64,000 nt of DNA from Neobacillus niacini (lineage in GTDB: Bacteria; Bacillota; Bacilli; Bacillales; Cytobacillaceae). The translations under genes were made by a program, and so were the position numbers. Location of the stretch: the NCBI RefSeq assembly GCF_023715785.1, contig NZ_JAMBOX010000001.1, positions 620,001 through 684,000 of the forward strand, in the 5' to 3' direction. Shown piece after piece: positions 34,223 to 43,173 of the stretch. Numbering within the stretch: the first letter of the stretch is position 1; each line of letters starts with the position of its first letter. A model generated the notes under the pieces. It had not been told where the DNA came from and made no database searches. It saw nothing but the letters and a program-made list of their open reading frames with translations.

Positions 34223-34961
34223 TGGTCTCACCTCTTACTCTTGAGTTTCTTGCTGCTCGTCTTGCCTTCAGTTCCTCGAGCTTCTGGTCATCAATCTGGG
34301 CAATAATTCCCAGAATTGGTAACTCTAATTCCTTCTCAACATCTTGTTCGTTCTTAATCGTATTATCAAAGTATTCAAGTAAGAATGCGATCCCGACACC
34401 AGCCATTAAACCGACCACAATCGCAATTGCCACGTTCATTAACGGTCTTGGTTTGATTGGCGAAGGGTTCTCGGCTACTTCTGCCTTCGCCAGGATGCTG
34501 ACGTTATCGACATTCATGATATTGGTGATTTCTTTTTGAAACACTTCAGCCGTCTTGTTCGCAATCAACGCGGCAGTATCAGGGCTCGGGTCCTGTACAG
34601 AGATGTTTACCACCTGGGAATCCTTTTCGCTGCCGACATTAATTTTTTCATTTAATTGCCTAGCATTCACGCCTAAATCAAGGTCATCTGCAACCTTATC
34701 CAAAATGGCCGGACTTTTAATAATGACATTGTAGGTATTAATCAATTGAAGGTTGGTCTGTACTTCACTCGGGCTGTAAAATGCCTGGTCATTCTTTGCT
34801 TGGTTGACAAGTATCTGAGTTGAAGCCTGATAAATAGGGGTTAAGAAAAAGTAACTGACAACGCCACTGACAAGGCCGGCAATGGCAGTAATGGAAATGA
34901 TTAATAACAATCGCTTTTTCAGCGTCTCAAACAACTCTTTCAAACTAATAGTCTCTTCCAT
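34212..34961 (-). CDS. Wzz-type chain length regulator and kinase modulator
   Basis: 249 residues with two membrane helices (about 18-38 and 175-195) and an extracytosolic Wzz domain between them (FFLTPIYQASTQILVNQAKN). The second helix region has the PxxP-type PRPLMNVAIAIVVGLMAGVG. The cytosolic C-terminus activates the BY-kinase. AGGAGG lies five bases ahead of the ATG. First gene of the cluster; an extended -10 is upstream. Confidence 0.92.
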   Translation of the reverse strand: MEETISLKELFETLKKRLLLIISITAIAGLVSGVVSYFFLTPIYQASTQILVNQAKNDQAFYSPSEVQTNLQLINTYNVIIKSPAILDKVADDLDLGVNARQLNEKINVGSEKDSQVVNISVQDPSPDTAALIANKTAEVFQKEITNIMNVDNVSILAKAEVAENPSPIKPRPLMNVAIAIVVGLMAGVGIAFLLEYFDNTIKNEQDVEKELELPILGIIAQIDDQKLEELKARRAARNSRVRGETIGS

Positions 34962-34996
34962 TTTGTCCTCCTGGAGATATATAGATACAATTGAAT

Positions 34997-35002
34997 ATTA
35001 TA
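34997..35002 (-). promoter_or_regulatory. Extended -10 promoter of the polysaccharide operon
   Basis: On the minus strand TATGTTATAAT, an extended -10 (TGnTATAAT), lies about 35 bases upstream of the wzz ATG. No good -35 is seen, as is common with extended -10 promoters. I see no certain SinR box. Confidence 0.6.
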
Positions 35003-35187
35003 ACATATCTTGTCGTATTAATTGAGTCTTTTGTCGAAACATCACTCTTCTAATTAAACTACTTTTTGTAAGATTTTTGAAGGGTATTTGTAATTTTGGT
35101 AGGAATTTCTTTTTTAATTTTTGACAGTCTTAGTCATAACTTTGTAATTTTTTGTAGAATCAAGGGCGATTTGGAAGATATTTCTGC

Positions 35188-35193
35188 TATAAT
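35188..35193 (+). promoter_or_regulatory. Extended -10 promoter of the SGNH hydrolase gene
   Basis: TGCTATAAT is a perfect extended -10, 31 bases upstream of the ATG at 35224; the -35 is poor. Confidence 0.6.
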
Positions 35194-35223
35194 AGGATTG
35201 CACTAGATTTGGGGGGATCACAC

Positions 35224-36024
35224 ATGCAAAAAGTCCTGACCTTTTTATTATGTATCGCATTTATTGCCGTACTCTATGTAGGCCAATCCCATTGGAATGA
35301 CAAAATAACGGGCACATCTGCCCAAAATAAACAGACCGGCACCTTAAAGCAGGGGGAATCTGCTAAAGAAGAGCAGGCCCTGATGGATGAACAGCTCCTG
35401 TCGTTAACGAAGAACTGGCCCGCCGAAGCCGCTAAGAACTTTAAGAAGAAGTTAGCCGCTGGGGACAGCTTTAAAATCCTGTTTGTCGGCTCGCCAGCTA
35501 TCGGTACCGAAACGGAAGGCGTGTTCCCACTTGTCAAACAGGGTCTGCTTAATGCCTATGGCGCGGACCATCTCGAAGTGGGGCTGAAGACGTATAATGC
35601 CACTTCCAATTATCTGATTAAGGAAAATAAAGCGGCAGAAATTGCTGCGGAACAGGCTGATCTTGTTGTCATCGAGCCGTTTATGTTGAAGAATAATGGC
35701 TTGGTTTCGCCTGCGAATACCTTTAACGATTTAACCAAGATCATCGAGGACGTGCGTGCTGCGAAGTCTGAAACGGTGTTTATCATTCAGCCGTCTTATC
35801 CTATATTCAAGGCGAACATCTATCCACAGCAGACCGCCCAGCTGAAGGCCTTTGCTGAGGAGAATCAGTTACCCTATCTGGATCACTGGACTGCCTGGCC
35901 TAATGCAAATACTGAAGCTATTAAAGAATACATAACACCCGACCATAAAGCGGTAACCGAAAAAGGCGCCGGGGTGTGGAGTCGATTCCTTATTGAATAT
36001 TTTGTTCACAAAGGCGAATCCTAG
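35224..36024 (+). CDS. SGNH-type hydrolase, membrane-anchored or secreted
   Basis: 266 residues from ATG 35224 with GGGGGG seven bases upstream. An N-terminal hydrophobic segment (VLTFLLCIAFIAVLYVG) is a signal anchor. The body reads as an SGNH/GDSL fold: ILFVGSPAIGTETEG (block I with Ser), DLVVIEPFMLKNNG (block III), and DHWTAWPNANT then DHKAVTEKGAGVW with the C-terminal Asp-x2-His. These enzymes remove acyl groups, often from polysaccharide or cell wall. It is divergent from the EPS operon and may modify its product; that is inference. Confidence 0.82.
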   Translation: MQKVLTFLLCIAFIAVLYVGQSHWNDKITGTSAQNKQTGTLKQGESAKEEQALMDEQLLSLTKNWPAEAAKNFKKKLAAGDSFKILFVGSPAIGTETEGVFPLVKQGLLNAYGADHLEVGLKTYNATSNYLIKENKAAEIAAEQADLVVIEPFMLKNNGLVSPANTFNDLTKIIEDVRAAKSETVFIIQPSYPIFKANIYPQQTAQLKAFAEENQLPYLDHWTAWPNANTEAIKEYITPDHKAVTEKGAGVWSRFLIEYFVHKGES

Positions 36025-36117
36025 TGATGGATTCGTTTTTTTGTGCAAGGGAAGTCTCGCCTATTGGTGAGTTCGTTGGGACCACAGACGTAGTTGAATT
36101 TATGCGGCAACTATAAA

Positions 36118-36145
36118 AAGCTGCCGGAATCCACTCCTGCAGCTT
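36118..36145 (-). terminator. Intrinsic terminator of the 52-residue gene
   Basis: On the minus strand AAGCTGC/GCAGCTT with a 14-base loop and TTTTTA tail, 20 bases after the stop. Confidence 0.75.
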
Positions 36146-36163
36146 ATCTTCTTCCTATCTATA

Positions 36164-36322
36164 TTAACAGCCCGCTACTAAATGTTTCAGTTCTGCTTTT
36201 AAATCGGCCATCAGTTGATCAATGGTCAGTTTGTCTTCGGTCAATCCTTTTTCATAAGCCTTTTTTACAATCTCGCTAAATTCCACACTTGTTCTGGTTA
36301 TGTTATTTCCCTTCGACTCCAC
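36164..36322 (-). CDS. Hypothetical 52-residue protein
   Basis: Frame from GTG 36322, with GGGA immediately upstream and a stronger GGGAGG 14 bases away, ending at TAA 36164. The peptide is helical and charged (SEIVKKAYEKGLTEDKLTID, then QLMADLKAELKHLVAGC). The terminator at correct distance and the codon pattern support it. No family recognised. Confidence 0.55.
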   Translation of the reverse strand: MESKGNNITRTSVEFSEIVKKAYEKGLTEDKLTIDQLMADLKAELKHLVAGC

Positions 36323-36583
36323 TTCCCACTAACAACCTCCCATACATATTTTTAACAATAGTAATAGAAAACCAGTGAAATGTAAATAGATTTCCAGTCG
36401 AATTTTGGCACAATTATGTGAAATTTGTAGAATCTGACTACTTAGGACTATGGTCACTGACAAATTCTTTGCCCTTTAGCCTATATTTTTATTTTTCCTT
36501 CAAAATTTACCAATTCGTACCCCTTTATATTAGCAATCTATGGTAAAATGAATAGAAAAATAGCTAAATAGGGGGGAACAATC
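36323..36583. other. Intergenic, promoter side of the LysM endopeptidase gene
   Basis: AT-rich. A possible -10 TAAAAT lies at about 36545, 35 bases before the start, without a clear -35. Nothing else seen. Confidence 0.4.
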
Positions 36584-37681
36584 TTGGATAATAAAACCAT
36601 AGTGCGCGTGTTATCGACCACCGCATTCCTATCGCTTGCCTATGCAGGCGCTGCGCACGCCAGTACATATACGGTCCAAAAAGGCGATACTTTGTCAAAA
36701 ATCGCCCTGACTCACAAGACGACCGTCAGCCAATTAAAAAGCTTGAACGGCCTAACTTCTGACTTAATCTATCCTAATCAGACCCTTAAAGTTTCCGCCG
36801 AACCGGCTGCAGCACCAAAGCCGCAGCAGCCAGCTGCCCAAACGCCACAGCCTGCAGCCGCCTACACCGTTGTTAAAGGCGATGCCCTGATTAAAATCGC
36901 CAACCGCTATGGCGTCACGGTCGCCGAATTAAAACAGTGGAACAATATTTCTGGCACGATCATTTACATCGGCCAAACGTTGAAGGTTTCTGCACCTGGA
37001 CAAGCAGCGCCTGCTCCGGCACCAAGCCCGGCACCAGCGCCTACACCTGCTCCAGCGCCGGCTCCCACACCGGCACCAGCTCCGAATCCATCAACGGCGC
37101 CGCCAAGCTGGCAGTCGAGTATTGAGTACACAATCGTAAGCGGCGACAGCTTGAGCAAAATTGCCTCTAAATTCGGCACGACCGTCGGGGAATTAAGGAC
37201 GCTTAATAACTTATCATCAGACCTAATTTATGCAGGACGCAAGCTGTTGGTACCTGGTCCATCCGGGTCCGCCGCTCCTGCCCCGGCTCCTGGTGTTGCA
37301 CCGGCACCAGCAACCGACTTTGGTAGCAAAACCATTGAAGTGGCGAAAAGCTTAATGGGCATCCCATACGTCTGGGGCGGCAGCACCCTGTCCGGCTTTG
37401 ACTGCAGTGGCTTCATCTACTATGTCGCCAACCAGTCCGGCAAGAAAATCGGCCGCTATTCCGCTGCCGGCTACTACGACCGCAGCTATTATGTCGACCA
37501 GCCGCAAATCGGCGACCTCGTGTTCTTTGCCAACACCTATCAAAAAGGCATCTCGCACGTGGGATTCTACATCGGCAACAACCAATTCATCCACGCCAAC
37601 TCAACGAATGGCGTAATGATCTCAAGCCTGTCGAGCACCTACTACAAACAGCACTTTGAAGCGTTCAAGCGGTTATATTAA
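36584..37681 (+). CDS. LysM and NlpC/P60 D,L-endopeptidase
   Basis: 365 residues from a TTG with GGGGGG seven bases upstream. Signal peptide (about 1-26, AHA/S), three LysM domains (about 29-72, 93-137, 182-226; each begins YTVxxGDxLxKIA), Pro/Ala-rich linkers, then NlpC/P60 (about 247-365) with catalytic Cys in FDCSGFIYY, His in ISHVGFYIG and the third polar residue in FIHANS. It cleaves the D-Glu-mDAP bond of wall peptides, like LytF/CwlS, with the LysM units holding it to peptidoglycan. The GC-rich, repeat-rich linker spawns spurious frames. Confidence 0.93.
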   Translation: MDNKTIVRVLSTTAFLSLAYAGAAHASTYTVQKGDTLSKIALTHKTTVSQLKSLNGLTSDLIYPNQTLKVSAEPAAAPKPQQPAAQTPQPAAAYTVVKGDALIKIANRYGVTVAELKQWNNISGTIIYIGQTLKVSAPGQAAPAPAPSPAPAPTPAPAPAPTPAPAPNPSTAPPSWQSSIEYTIVSGDSLSKIASKFGTTVGELRTLNNLSSDLIYAGRKLLVPGPSGSAAPAPAPGVAPAPATDFGSKTIEVAKSLMGIPYVWGGSTLSGFDCSGFIYYVANQSGKKIGRYSAAGYYDRSYYVDQPQIGDLVFFANTYQKGISHVGFYIGNNQFIHANSTNGVMISSLSSTYYKQHFEAFKRLY

Positions 37682-37734
37682 TAGGACGACGGGAATCGAT
37701 CTCTAGTTACACAAAGACGCTTTATTGCATAATG

Positions 37735-37763
37735 AAGACCAGCCTGTAATGAGGGCTGGTCTT
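37735..37763 (+). terminator. Intrinsic terminator
   Basis: Perfect ten-base stem AAGACCAGCC/GGCTGGTCTT followed by TTATTT. Confidence 0.88.
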
Positions 37764-37799
37764 TTATTTCCTTGTTTCTATTTTTTCGTTAAGGCGGTT

Positions 37800-37855
37800 G
37801 GGGTTCAACAACGCGGCGGGGTCAAGTGCACCAGCCAAGGTTCATTTTTTTAAAA
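37800..37855 (+). repeat. Dispersed element with GGTTCATTTTT end, copy 1
   Basis: GGGGTTCAACAACG, then GGTCAAGTGCAC, CAGCCAAGG and TTCATTTTTTT. Similar strings in the same order are at 38801-38833 and 42871-42925. Intergenic in all cases; function unknown. Confidence 0.55.
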
Positions 37856-37861
37856 GCGCCT

Positions 37862-38392
37862 TCATTCTTGAATCGATTTTGGTCGTTTATTTTTTCGATA
37901 TAGGTTTTTTTCAAGCCAATGCCCGATGGCCGCGAACACCAGGCCGAACAAGAGACCGTTGAAGACCGGATAATCCATGAGCGGGACGGTGTCGGCAATC
38001 CAGCTGTCATGCCAGAAGAGGCCGAAATCCATTCCGATGACGAGCCCAAGAAAGAACCCGGACAGATAGGTTCTGGTCGCGCCCTCATTTCCCTGCTGCT
38101 TCTTGTTGAAGTCGATCGCGAAGTTTAACGCCTGCCACATGGCAAAGGCATAAAAGGATGGGTAGAACAATCCCCAGCCAAGATCGCCTATCTCATGGGC
38201 TTCAGCCAATTTGCCTCTAAAGGAGTATAATAGGACCTGATTCAACTCCGACTTCACGTTGATTACTATTTCTAATACGATTAATGCAAATCCTGTGACA
38301 AAATCCCGGTTGTACAGCTGCCCGAAGCCCGGCAGCATAAGCGACCACAGCATGGCGGCACAAGGGGATCGATATTTGCGACTCTGCCTCAT
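37862..38392 (-). CDS. Multi-pass membrane protein of unknown function
   Basis: 176 residues from ATG 38392 with AGAGG six bases upstream; the frame is open seven codons further. About four to five hydrophobic segments. The start of the first helix, SLMLPGFGQLYNRDFVTGF, matches the wording of small membrane families that share the PGxGQxYxxxxxxG motif (TM2/DUF5683-like). The tail is basic. Single gene, divergent from the repeat region at 38.5 kb. Function unknown. Confidence 0.75.
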   Translation of the reverse strand: MRQSRKYRSPCAAMLWSLMLPGFGQLYNRDFVTGFALIVLEIVINVKSELNQVLLYSFRGKLAEAHEIGDLGWGLFYPSFYAFAMWQALNFAIDFNKKQQGNEGATRTYLSGFFLGLVIGMDFGLFWHDSWIADTVPLMDYPVFNGLLFGLVFAAIGHWLEKNLYRKNKRPKSIQE

Positions 38393-38550
38393 TGGGTCCT
38401 CTCCCTCACACACGGTATATCTCTATAATTATTTCAACCCCTGTCAGGAAAAATCCTTTTTTATTCACAAATTTTGGTAATTTTTACGTAGAGGGTGGTC
38501 TAAAACTTAGGTAGTAGTACCTAAGGGGTAATTGTAGAATCTCTTAAGGT

Positions 38551-38642
38551 GCAAATAAAACTGCCATTTCCGCAAATAAAAGTTTGTAAATCGCAAATAA
38601 TCTTCCGTTTTGCGCAAATAAAACGTGAACTGCCGCAAATAA
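38551..38642 (+). repeat. 21-base phased array, core GCAAATAAA, array A1
   Basis: GCAAATAA cores begin at 38551, 38572, 38593, 38614 and 38635: four steps of exactly 21. Spacers between cores vary, except that several recur in array A2. No gene covers it. The spurious minus-strand frames here (repeated LLFA-type peptides) are an effect of the 7-codon period. Confidence 0.9.
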
Positions 38643-38800
38643 AAGTTTGCAGCGGAGTTCCCACTCTATGTGGCTTACCTGGAAATCGCAAGATTTCCTT
38701 ATTTCTATTTTTTCGTTGCGTTGTCTTTGTTTCAAAGACGAGGCTGGTTCGTCCGTTCACAACCCTGCTCTATGCCGGGAATGGTATATAACAAATGCTC

Positions 38801-38833
38801 AAGGTCAAGTACACTGGCCAAGGTTCATTTTTC
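38801..38833 (+). repeat. Dispersed element with GGTTCATTTTT end, copy 2
   Basis: AAGGTCAAGTACACTGGCCA then AGGTTCATTTTT; see 37800. Confidence 0.55.
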
Positions 38834-38891
38834 AATCATTATTCTTCGTTACGAATTTATGTTACCAATCACAAATTAAAGGGGCTTTTCC

Positions 38892-38960
38892 GCAAATAGA
38901 AGACTGTAAATCGCAAATAATCTTTCGGTATACGCAAATAGAACGTGAACTGCGGCAAAT
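38892..38960 (+). repeat. 21-base phased array, core GCAAATA, array A2
   Basis: Cores begin at 38892, 38913, 38934 and 38955, exactly 21 apart. Spacer words (CTGTAAATC, ACGTGAACTGC) match A1, so A1 and A2 are duplicates of one block that have drifted in the cores (GCAAATAGA, GCAAATGA). Confidence 0.88.
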
Positions 38961-39158
38961 GAGATTCAGGGCCATTCTAAAAAGGGGAATGATCTCTCTA
39001 CTTTTTGCAGTGAATTGCCTCTGGTTCTGTTACGTTACTCCCTTTTAAGGATCCTTTTACGTTTTAGACACAAAACATTAACAAATTCCGGCAAGCTTCA
39101 ACAGGGTTTTCGCCGGCGGCTGCGAATTTATTTTTTGAAAACGAAAGGAGGAATTTGT

Positions 39159-40225
39159 TTGTTAATGAAAGCAAGGGCCTTACCGCTCATCATCCTGATT
39201 CTGGCGGCGCTGCTGCGGCGGCTTCCGAAAAGTCACCCGCGCTACTCGCTGATTGAGGAGGAACACTGCCGCAGGATTGCCGGCCATCACGGCGAGGAGT
39301 CACTCGATTACTATTTGCGCTCGCTCCCCCACCAGAACTATTTCATACTCCACGACCTCAACCTCCCGGACGGCGAGTTTATCTGCCAAATTGATACAAT
39401 GATTATCACTCCCGGTTGTATCTATTTAATCGGCGTGAAGCACATGGCTGGCGAGCTGGAATTCGACACGACGCTTGAGCAGTTCTTGCAAACGAAGGAT
39501 GGGCAAACAAAGGGCTACCGCTGCCCCGTCGCCCAGGAACAGCGGCATAAGGCGTATGTGCAGGAGCTGCTTGCGGCCAACCATTTCCCTAACGTCCCGA
39601 TTGATTTTCTCATTACACTCACGAATCCTTACTGCACCTTTAAGGTCACCGGCCAAAACGCCCACAAGGTCCGGCCCCACGTCGCAAATCGGATATTTTC
39701 CTCAAACGATTCCAACAGTTTGAACAGAACGATCAGACTCTCTGCCTCACACAAAAGGACATGCGCAAACTATCCCGACTGCTGATTAAAATGAATAGGC
39801 CTCCCGTTACATTCGTGCTCGAGAAGTATGGTGTCGTGCGGGGTGATTTACGGAGCGGCGTCCAGTGCCCGGTGCCGGAGTGTGGGCAATTGCCGATGGT
39901 GCGGAACGGGGCCGGGCCATGGGTTTGTATTCGTTGCGGGACTGTTTCAAAGGATGCACATATTCAGGCGATTGATGATCATTTCCTTTTATTCGGGCCG
40001 ACGATTACCAACCGTGAGCTGCGGGCGTTTCTGCATTTGGGCGATTCGGTTGACGTGGCGGGTCGGATGCTGCGCTCGCTGAATTTGGTGTGCAGCGGCT
40101 CGCGGCGGATGCGGGTGTATGCACCGGACCAGTTTCCATGGAATCCGGTTGTGCGGAAGAAGACGGGGATGAAACGGAGCGTCGTGCTGACGGCTTCTAA
40201 GTCGGAGAATGAGCGAAGGCGGTAG
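39159..40225 (+). pseudogene. NERD-domain protein gene, frameshifted
   Basis: The first part (TTG 39159, AGGAGG seven bases upstream; ATG 39165 as alternative) gives an N-terminal hydrophobic stretch and the nuclease-related NERD domain (FICQIDTMIITPGCIYLIGV). Shortly before 39720 the frame slips; the shifted frame continues DIFLKRFQQFEQ... and joins the frame ending at 40225, which has a C4 zinc ribbon (CPVPECG...CIRCG) and a winged-helix-like end (FGPTITNRELRAFLHLGDSV). Intact Bacillaceae NERD proteins have both parts in one chain. A single indel, real or a sequencing error, splits it. Confidence 0.8.
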
Positions 40226-40258
40226 CTCGAGATGTGGAACTGGGGCTAGTGCTGGTAC

Positions 40259-40432
40259 GCAAATAAAATAGCCGATATCGCAAATAACGTGCTGATTTGC
40301 GCAAATAAAACGGTCAAAACCGCAAATAAAATCGGGTGTCGCTCAGCTATCGTTGGGAGGCGCAAATAAAAACGGGAAATTCGCAAATAAACTCTCGATT
40401 TGTGCAAATAAAACGTAAAATGCCGCAATTAA
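40259..40432 (+). repeat. 21-base phased array, core GCAAATAAA, array A3
   Basis: Cores begin at 40259, 40280, 40301, 40322, then 40362, 40383, 40404 and 40425. All steps are 21 except one of 40 in the middle. It lies between two convergent gene ends, the NERD gene and the GGDEF-EAL gene. Confidence 0.9.
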
Positions 40433-40508
40433 AGTTGGGTGCGATCCTAAGCAAGGGGTAATTTTCCTCTAGATTTGTAGAGAAAAGTTACCCCTTTTTA
40501 AGAACATC

Positions 40509-42689
40509 TCAGTAAGAGTTCTCCAGTAGTTTTATAAATTCCTCCGCCGGCAGCGGCTTGCTGAACAGGTAGCCTTGGGCGCAGTTGCATTGGTATTTGC
40601 GCAGGATGTCGAGCTGGTCGGTGGTTTCGACCCCTTCGGCGATGACGTTCAGACCGAGGTTGTGGGCCATGAGCAGAATCGCGGTGGCGATGTTTTGATC
40701 GCAATTGCTGTTGGCGATATCTCGGACAAAGGATTGGTCGATTTTCAGGCTGTCGATCGGGAAGGTCTTCAAATAGCTGAGCGAGCTGTAACCGGTGCCG
40801 AAATCGTCAATTGAAATATTGACGCCGAGGTCCTTTAGTTCCCGCAGAATTTTTGATGCAGTTTCGACATCCATTGTCATGCTTTCGGTGATCTCAATCG
40901 TCAGGTGTGCGGGGTTAATCCCCGTCTCGTTTAGGGCATCAGCAATCACGAAGGCCAAGTTCTTCTTGTAAAATTGGCGAATCGAGATGTTGACAGCCAC
41001 CGACAAGTTGAGACCCTCCTGCTCCCATGCCTTCAGTTGCCTGCAGGCGGTGTTCAGGATCCACTCGCCAATCGGCACAATCATCCCCGTTTCTTCGGCG
41101 ATGGGGATGAAGCGGTCAGGTCCGACATGGCCGAGCGTCGAATTTTTCCAGCGCAGCAGCGACTCGGCGCCGACGATGGTATTGGTGGAAAGGTTGATGA
41201 TCGGCTGGTAATGGAGCTCAAATTCTCCCTTCTCCAGCGCTTTTCGCAGCTCCATTTCGATTTCGTGACGGTCGTATAGCTCTTTGTCCAGGACGGCGTC
41301 ATAAAACTGATAGTTGTTGCGCCCTTTGTGCTTCGCCTTGTACATGGCGACGTCAGCCTTCCTAAGCAGGTCAACCATGGTTTCGCCGTCCATTGGATAC
41401 AGGCTGATGCCGAGGCTCGTGGTGACAAACACCTCATTCCCGTCGACGATTAACGGTTCCTCCAGCACATTGATGATCCGCTGGGCGATGCTTGCGGCCT
41501 CCTGTTTGCTGACATCTATCAGCAGCAGGGCAAACTCGTCGCCTCCTTGCCTTGAAGCCGTGTCCTCCTCGCGGATGGCGGACAGAAGCCTTCTAGCGAC
41601 ATGTTCCAGCACCAGGTCGCCCATGTTGTGGCCGAGCGTGTCGTTAATGATTTTAAACCGGTCGAGGTCAAGGTACATGAAGGCAATGGCTTGCTGCGGC
41701 TTGTCTGTATGCTGTTTGATTGCCTCCGTGGCTTTTTCGTCAAAAAGTCGCCGTTTCGGCAGGCCGGTCAGTTCGTCATAAAACGCCATAAAGTTGATCG
41801 TTTCTTCTGCTTGGTAATGGTGAACGGCCAGGCTTGTCAGGTGGACCGCTTTTTCGATGAGCTGGATATCGGCCTCGGTCGGTTCGCACGGCTGGTTGTA
41901 ATAGATTGAAAAAACAGCAATCGGCTCCTCCTGGCTGTTGAATACAGGTGTCGACCAGCTGGCTCGGAGCCCGCATTTGACCGCGATGTCCCGGTGCTTT
42001 TTCCATAAGGGGTCATTGGCGATGTCGCTGACGATGATTGGCCGTTTATGATACGCGGCGGCGGCGGCCGCTCCCGATTCCGGACCGATGGGCAAGTGGT
42101 TGATTTGCTTGGTATAGGCGGCCGGAATCGACGGTGAAGACGCATGGACGAGGCTTGTGCCGTCTTGTTCTGTTAGGTAGATCGAGCATATGCCATCATC
42201 GGAAACGAATTCAACCAGACGGATGATTTCGGCGAGCACATCGGGGAGCGCGGCCCCTTTGGCGATCATTTCAAGGACGTGGTTTTGTCCGTTTAGCATT
42301 GTTTCAAGGGTGTTCCTCTCGGTGACGTCACGGACCATGCCGACGACGCCTTCGATTTTGCCCTCGACCCAGATTGGCACGGCAGTGATAAATAAATCCA
42401 ATGCTTTTCCATCTTTTTTATGAATGCTGATGTTAAACCGCTCGCTGTCGCCTTCCAGAACGCGCTTGAAGTATTGCGTGGCCGCTTCCGCTTCGTTCAG
42501 GTTCATTAGCTCGTAAAAGGACATCTGCAGGAGTTCTTGTTTGTCGTATCCGACTAGTTCGGCGGCTGCATCGTTGACGAGGATAAATTTTCCGTTCAGG
42601 TCCAGCGCGTAGCAGGCGTCATGGTTGTAATCGAACAGTGATTGATAGATATCCGATTTTGGGCCAATAATCGAGTTCGAGTTCATCAT
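40509..42689 (-). CDS. PAS-GAF-GGDEF-EAL c-di-GMP turnover protein
   Basis: 726 residues from ATG 42689, chosen because GAGGGG lies seven bases upstream; the frame is open five codons further. Soluble. PAS (about 10-125), GAF (about 145-275), GGDEF (about 290-455) with intact GGDEF and an RxxD inhibitory site (REED) five residues before it, and EAL (about 465-720) with DDFGTGYSSL and KIDQSFV. The EAL signature itself reads ESL. So cyclase activity with feedback looks possible, and hydrolase activity is likely but not certain. Single gene between repeat array A3 and the SWIM-SNF2 pair. Confidence 0.92.
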   Translation of the reverse strand: MMNSNSIIGPKSDIYQSLFDYNHDACYALDLNGKFILVNDAAAELVGYDKQELLQMSFYELMNLNEAEAATQYFKRVLEGDSERFNISIHKKDGKALDLFITAVPIWVEGKIEGVVGMVRDVTERNTLETMLNGQNHVLEMIAKGAALPDVLAEIIRLVEFVSDDGICSIYLTEQDGTSLVHASSPSIPAAYTKQINHLPIGPESGAAAAAAYHKRPIIVSDIANDPLWKKHRDIAVKCGLRASWSTPVFNSQEEPIAVFSIYYNQPCEPTEADIQLIEKAVHLTSLAVHHYQAEETINFMAFYDELTGLPKRRLFDEKATEAIKQHTDKPQQAIAFMYLDLDRFKIINDTLGHNMGDLVLEHVARRLLSAIREEDTASRQGGDEFALLLIDVSKQEAASIAQRIINVLEEPLIVDGNEVFVTTSLGISLYPMDGETMVDLLRKADVAMYKAKHKGRNNYQFYDAVLDKELYDRHEIEMELRKALEKGEFELHYQPIINLSTNTIVGAESLLRWKNSTLGHVGPDRFIPIAEETGMIVPIGEWILNTACRQLKAWEQEGLNLSVAVNISIRQFYKKNLAFVIADALNETGINPAHLTIEITESMTMDVETASKILRELKDLGVNISIDDFGTGYSSLSYLKTFPIDSLKIDQSFVRDIANSNCDQNIATAILLMAHNLGLNVIAEGVETTDQLDILRKYQCNCAQGYLFSKPLPAEEFIKLLENSY

Positions 42690-43173
42690 ACCGAATCCCC
42701 TCATGGTGAATTATTATTTATTCTACTAAATTTTGATAAGGTTATCAGTATTATGAGGGATTTGGCGAGTGGGAAATTTTAGCGGGTTGATTTTTTGGTT
42801 TTGCGTCGGAGGATGGGGTTCGTGGCAGTGATTGGGTTCGGGGAACCCCGGGGGCTGGTCTGTGCGCCTGACGGGGTTCAACTACGAAGATCAGGTGTCG
42901 GAGCCTAAGGCTGCGTTCATTTTTCAAAAAGCTCTTGGGTTTGTCACTCCTCTAAAGGCCGATTTTTGGGTATAATAAAGGAATATGGATTTTGGGAGGC
43001 AAGGGGCGGAGCGGCTAGTTATGGGGCAGGTATACTTTTTTATGGCTTGAATTAGGCTTGCTTAGCTCTGCTCACACCGCCTTTATTGGCAAGGTCTGAT
43101 TGTTTGTATGATTTTTTTTAATATATAGGGTGCTGATACGCAGGATTATTTTTGAGTAGAGGAGGCGCGGACG
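42690..43173. other. Intergenic, with dispersed element copy 3
   Basis: Divergent promoters for the GGDEF-EAL gene and the SWIM gene should be here. At 42871-42925 it carries a third copy of the element seen at 37800 (GGGGTTCAACTACG, TCAGGTGTCGGAGCC, GTTCATTTTT). A TATAAT-like TATAATAAAGG is at about 42971. No gene seen. Confidence 0.5.

Noticed and set aside
36964..37594. Minus-strand and alternative-frame ORFs inside the LysM/NlpC-P60 gene
   Set aside because: Shadows caused by GC-rich Pro/Ala codons of a well-supported gene.
38521..38791. Overlapping frames around array A1 as small proteins
   Set aside because: The same periodicity artefact, with no ribosome binding site and repeated LLFA-like peptide words.
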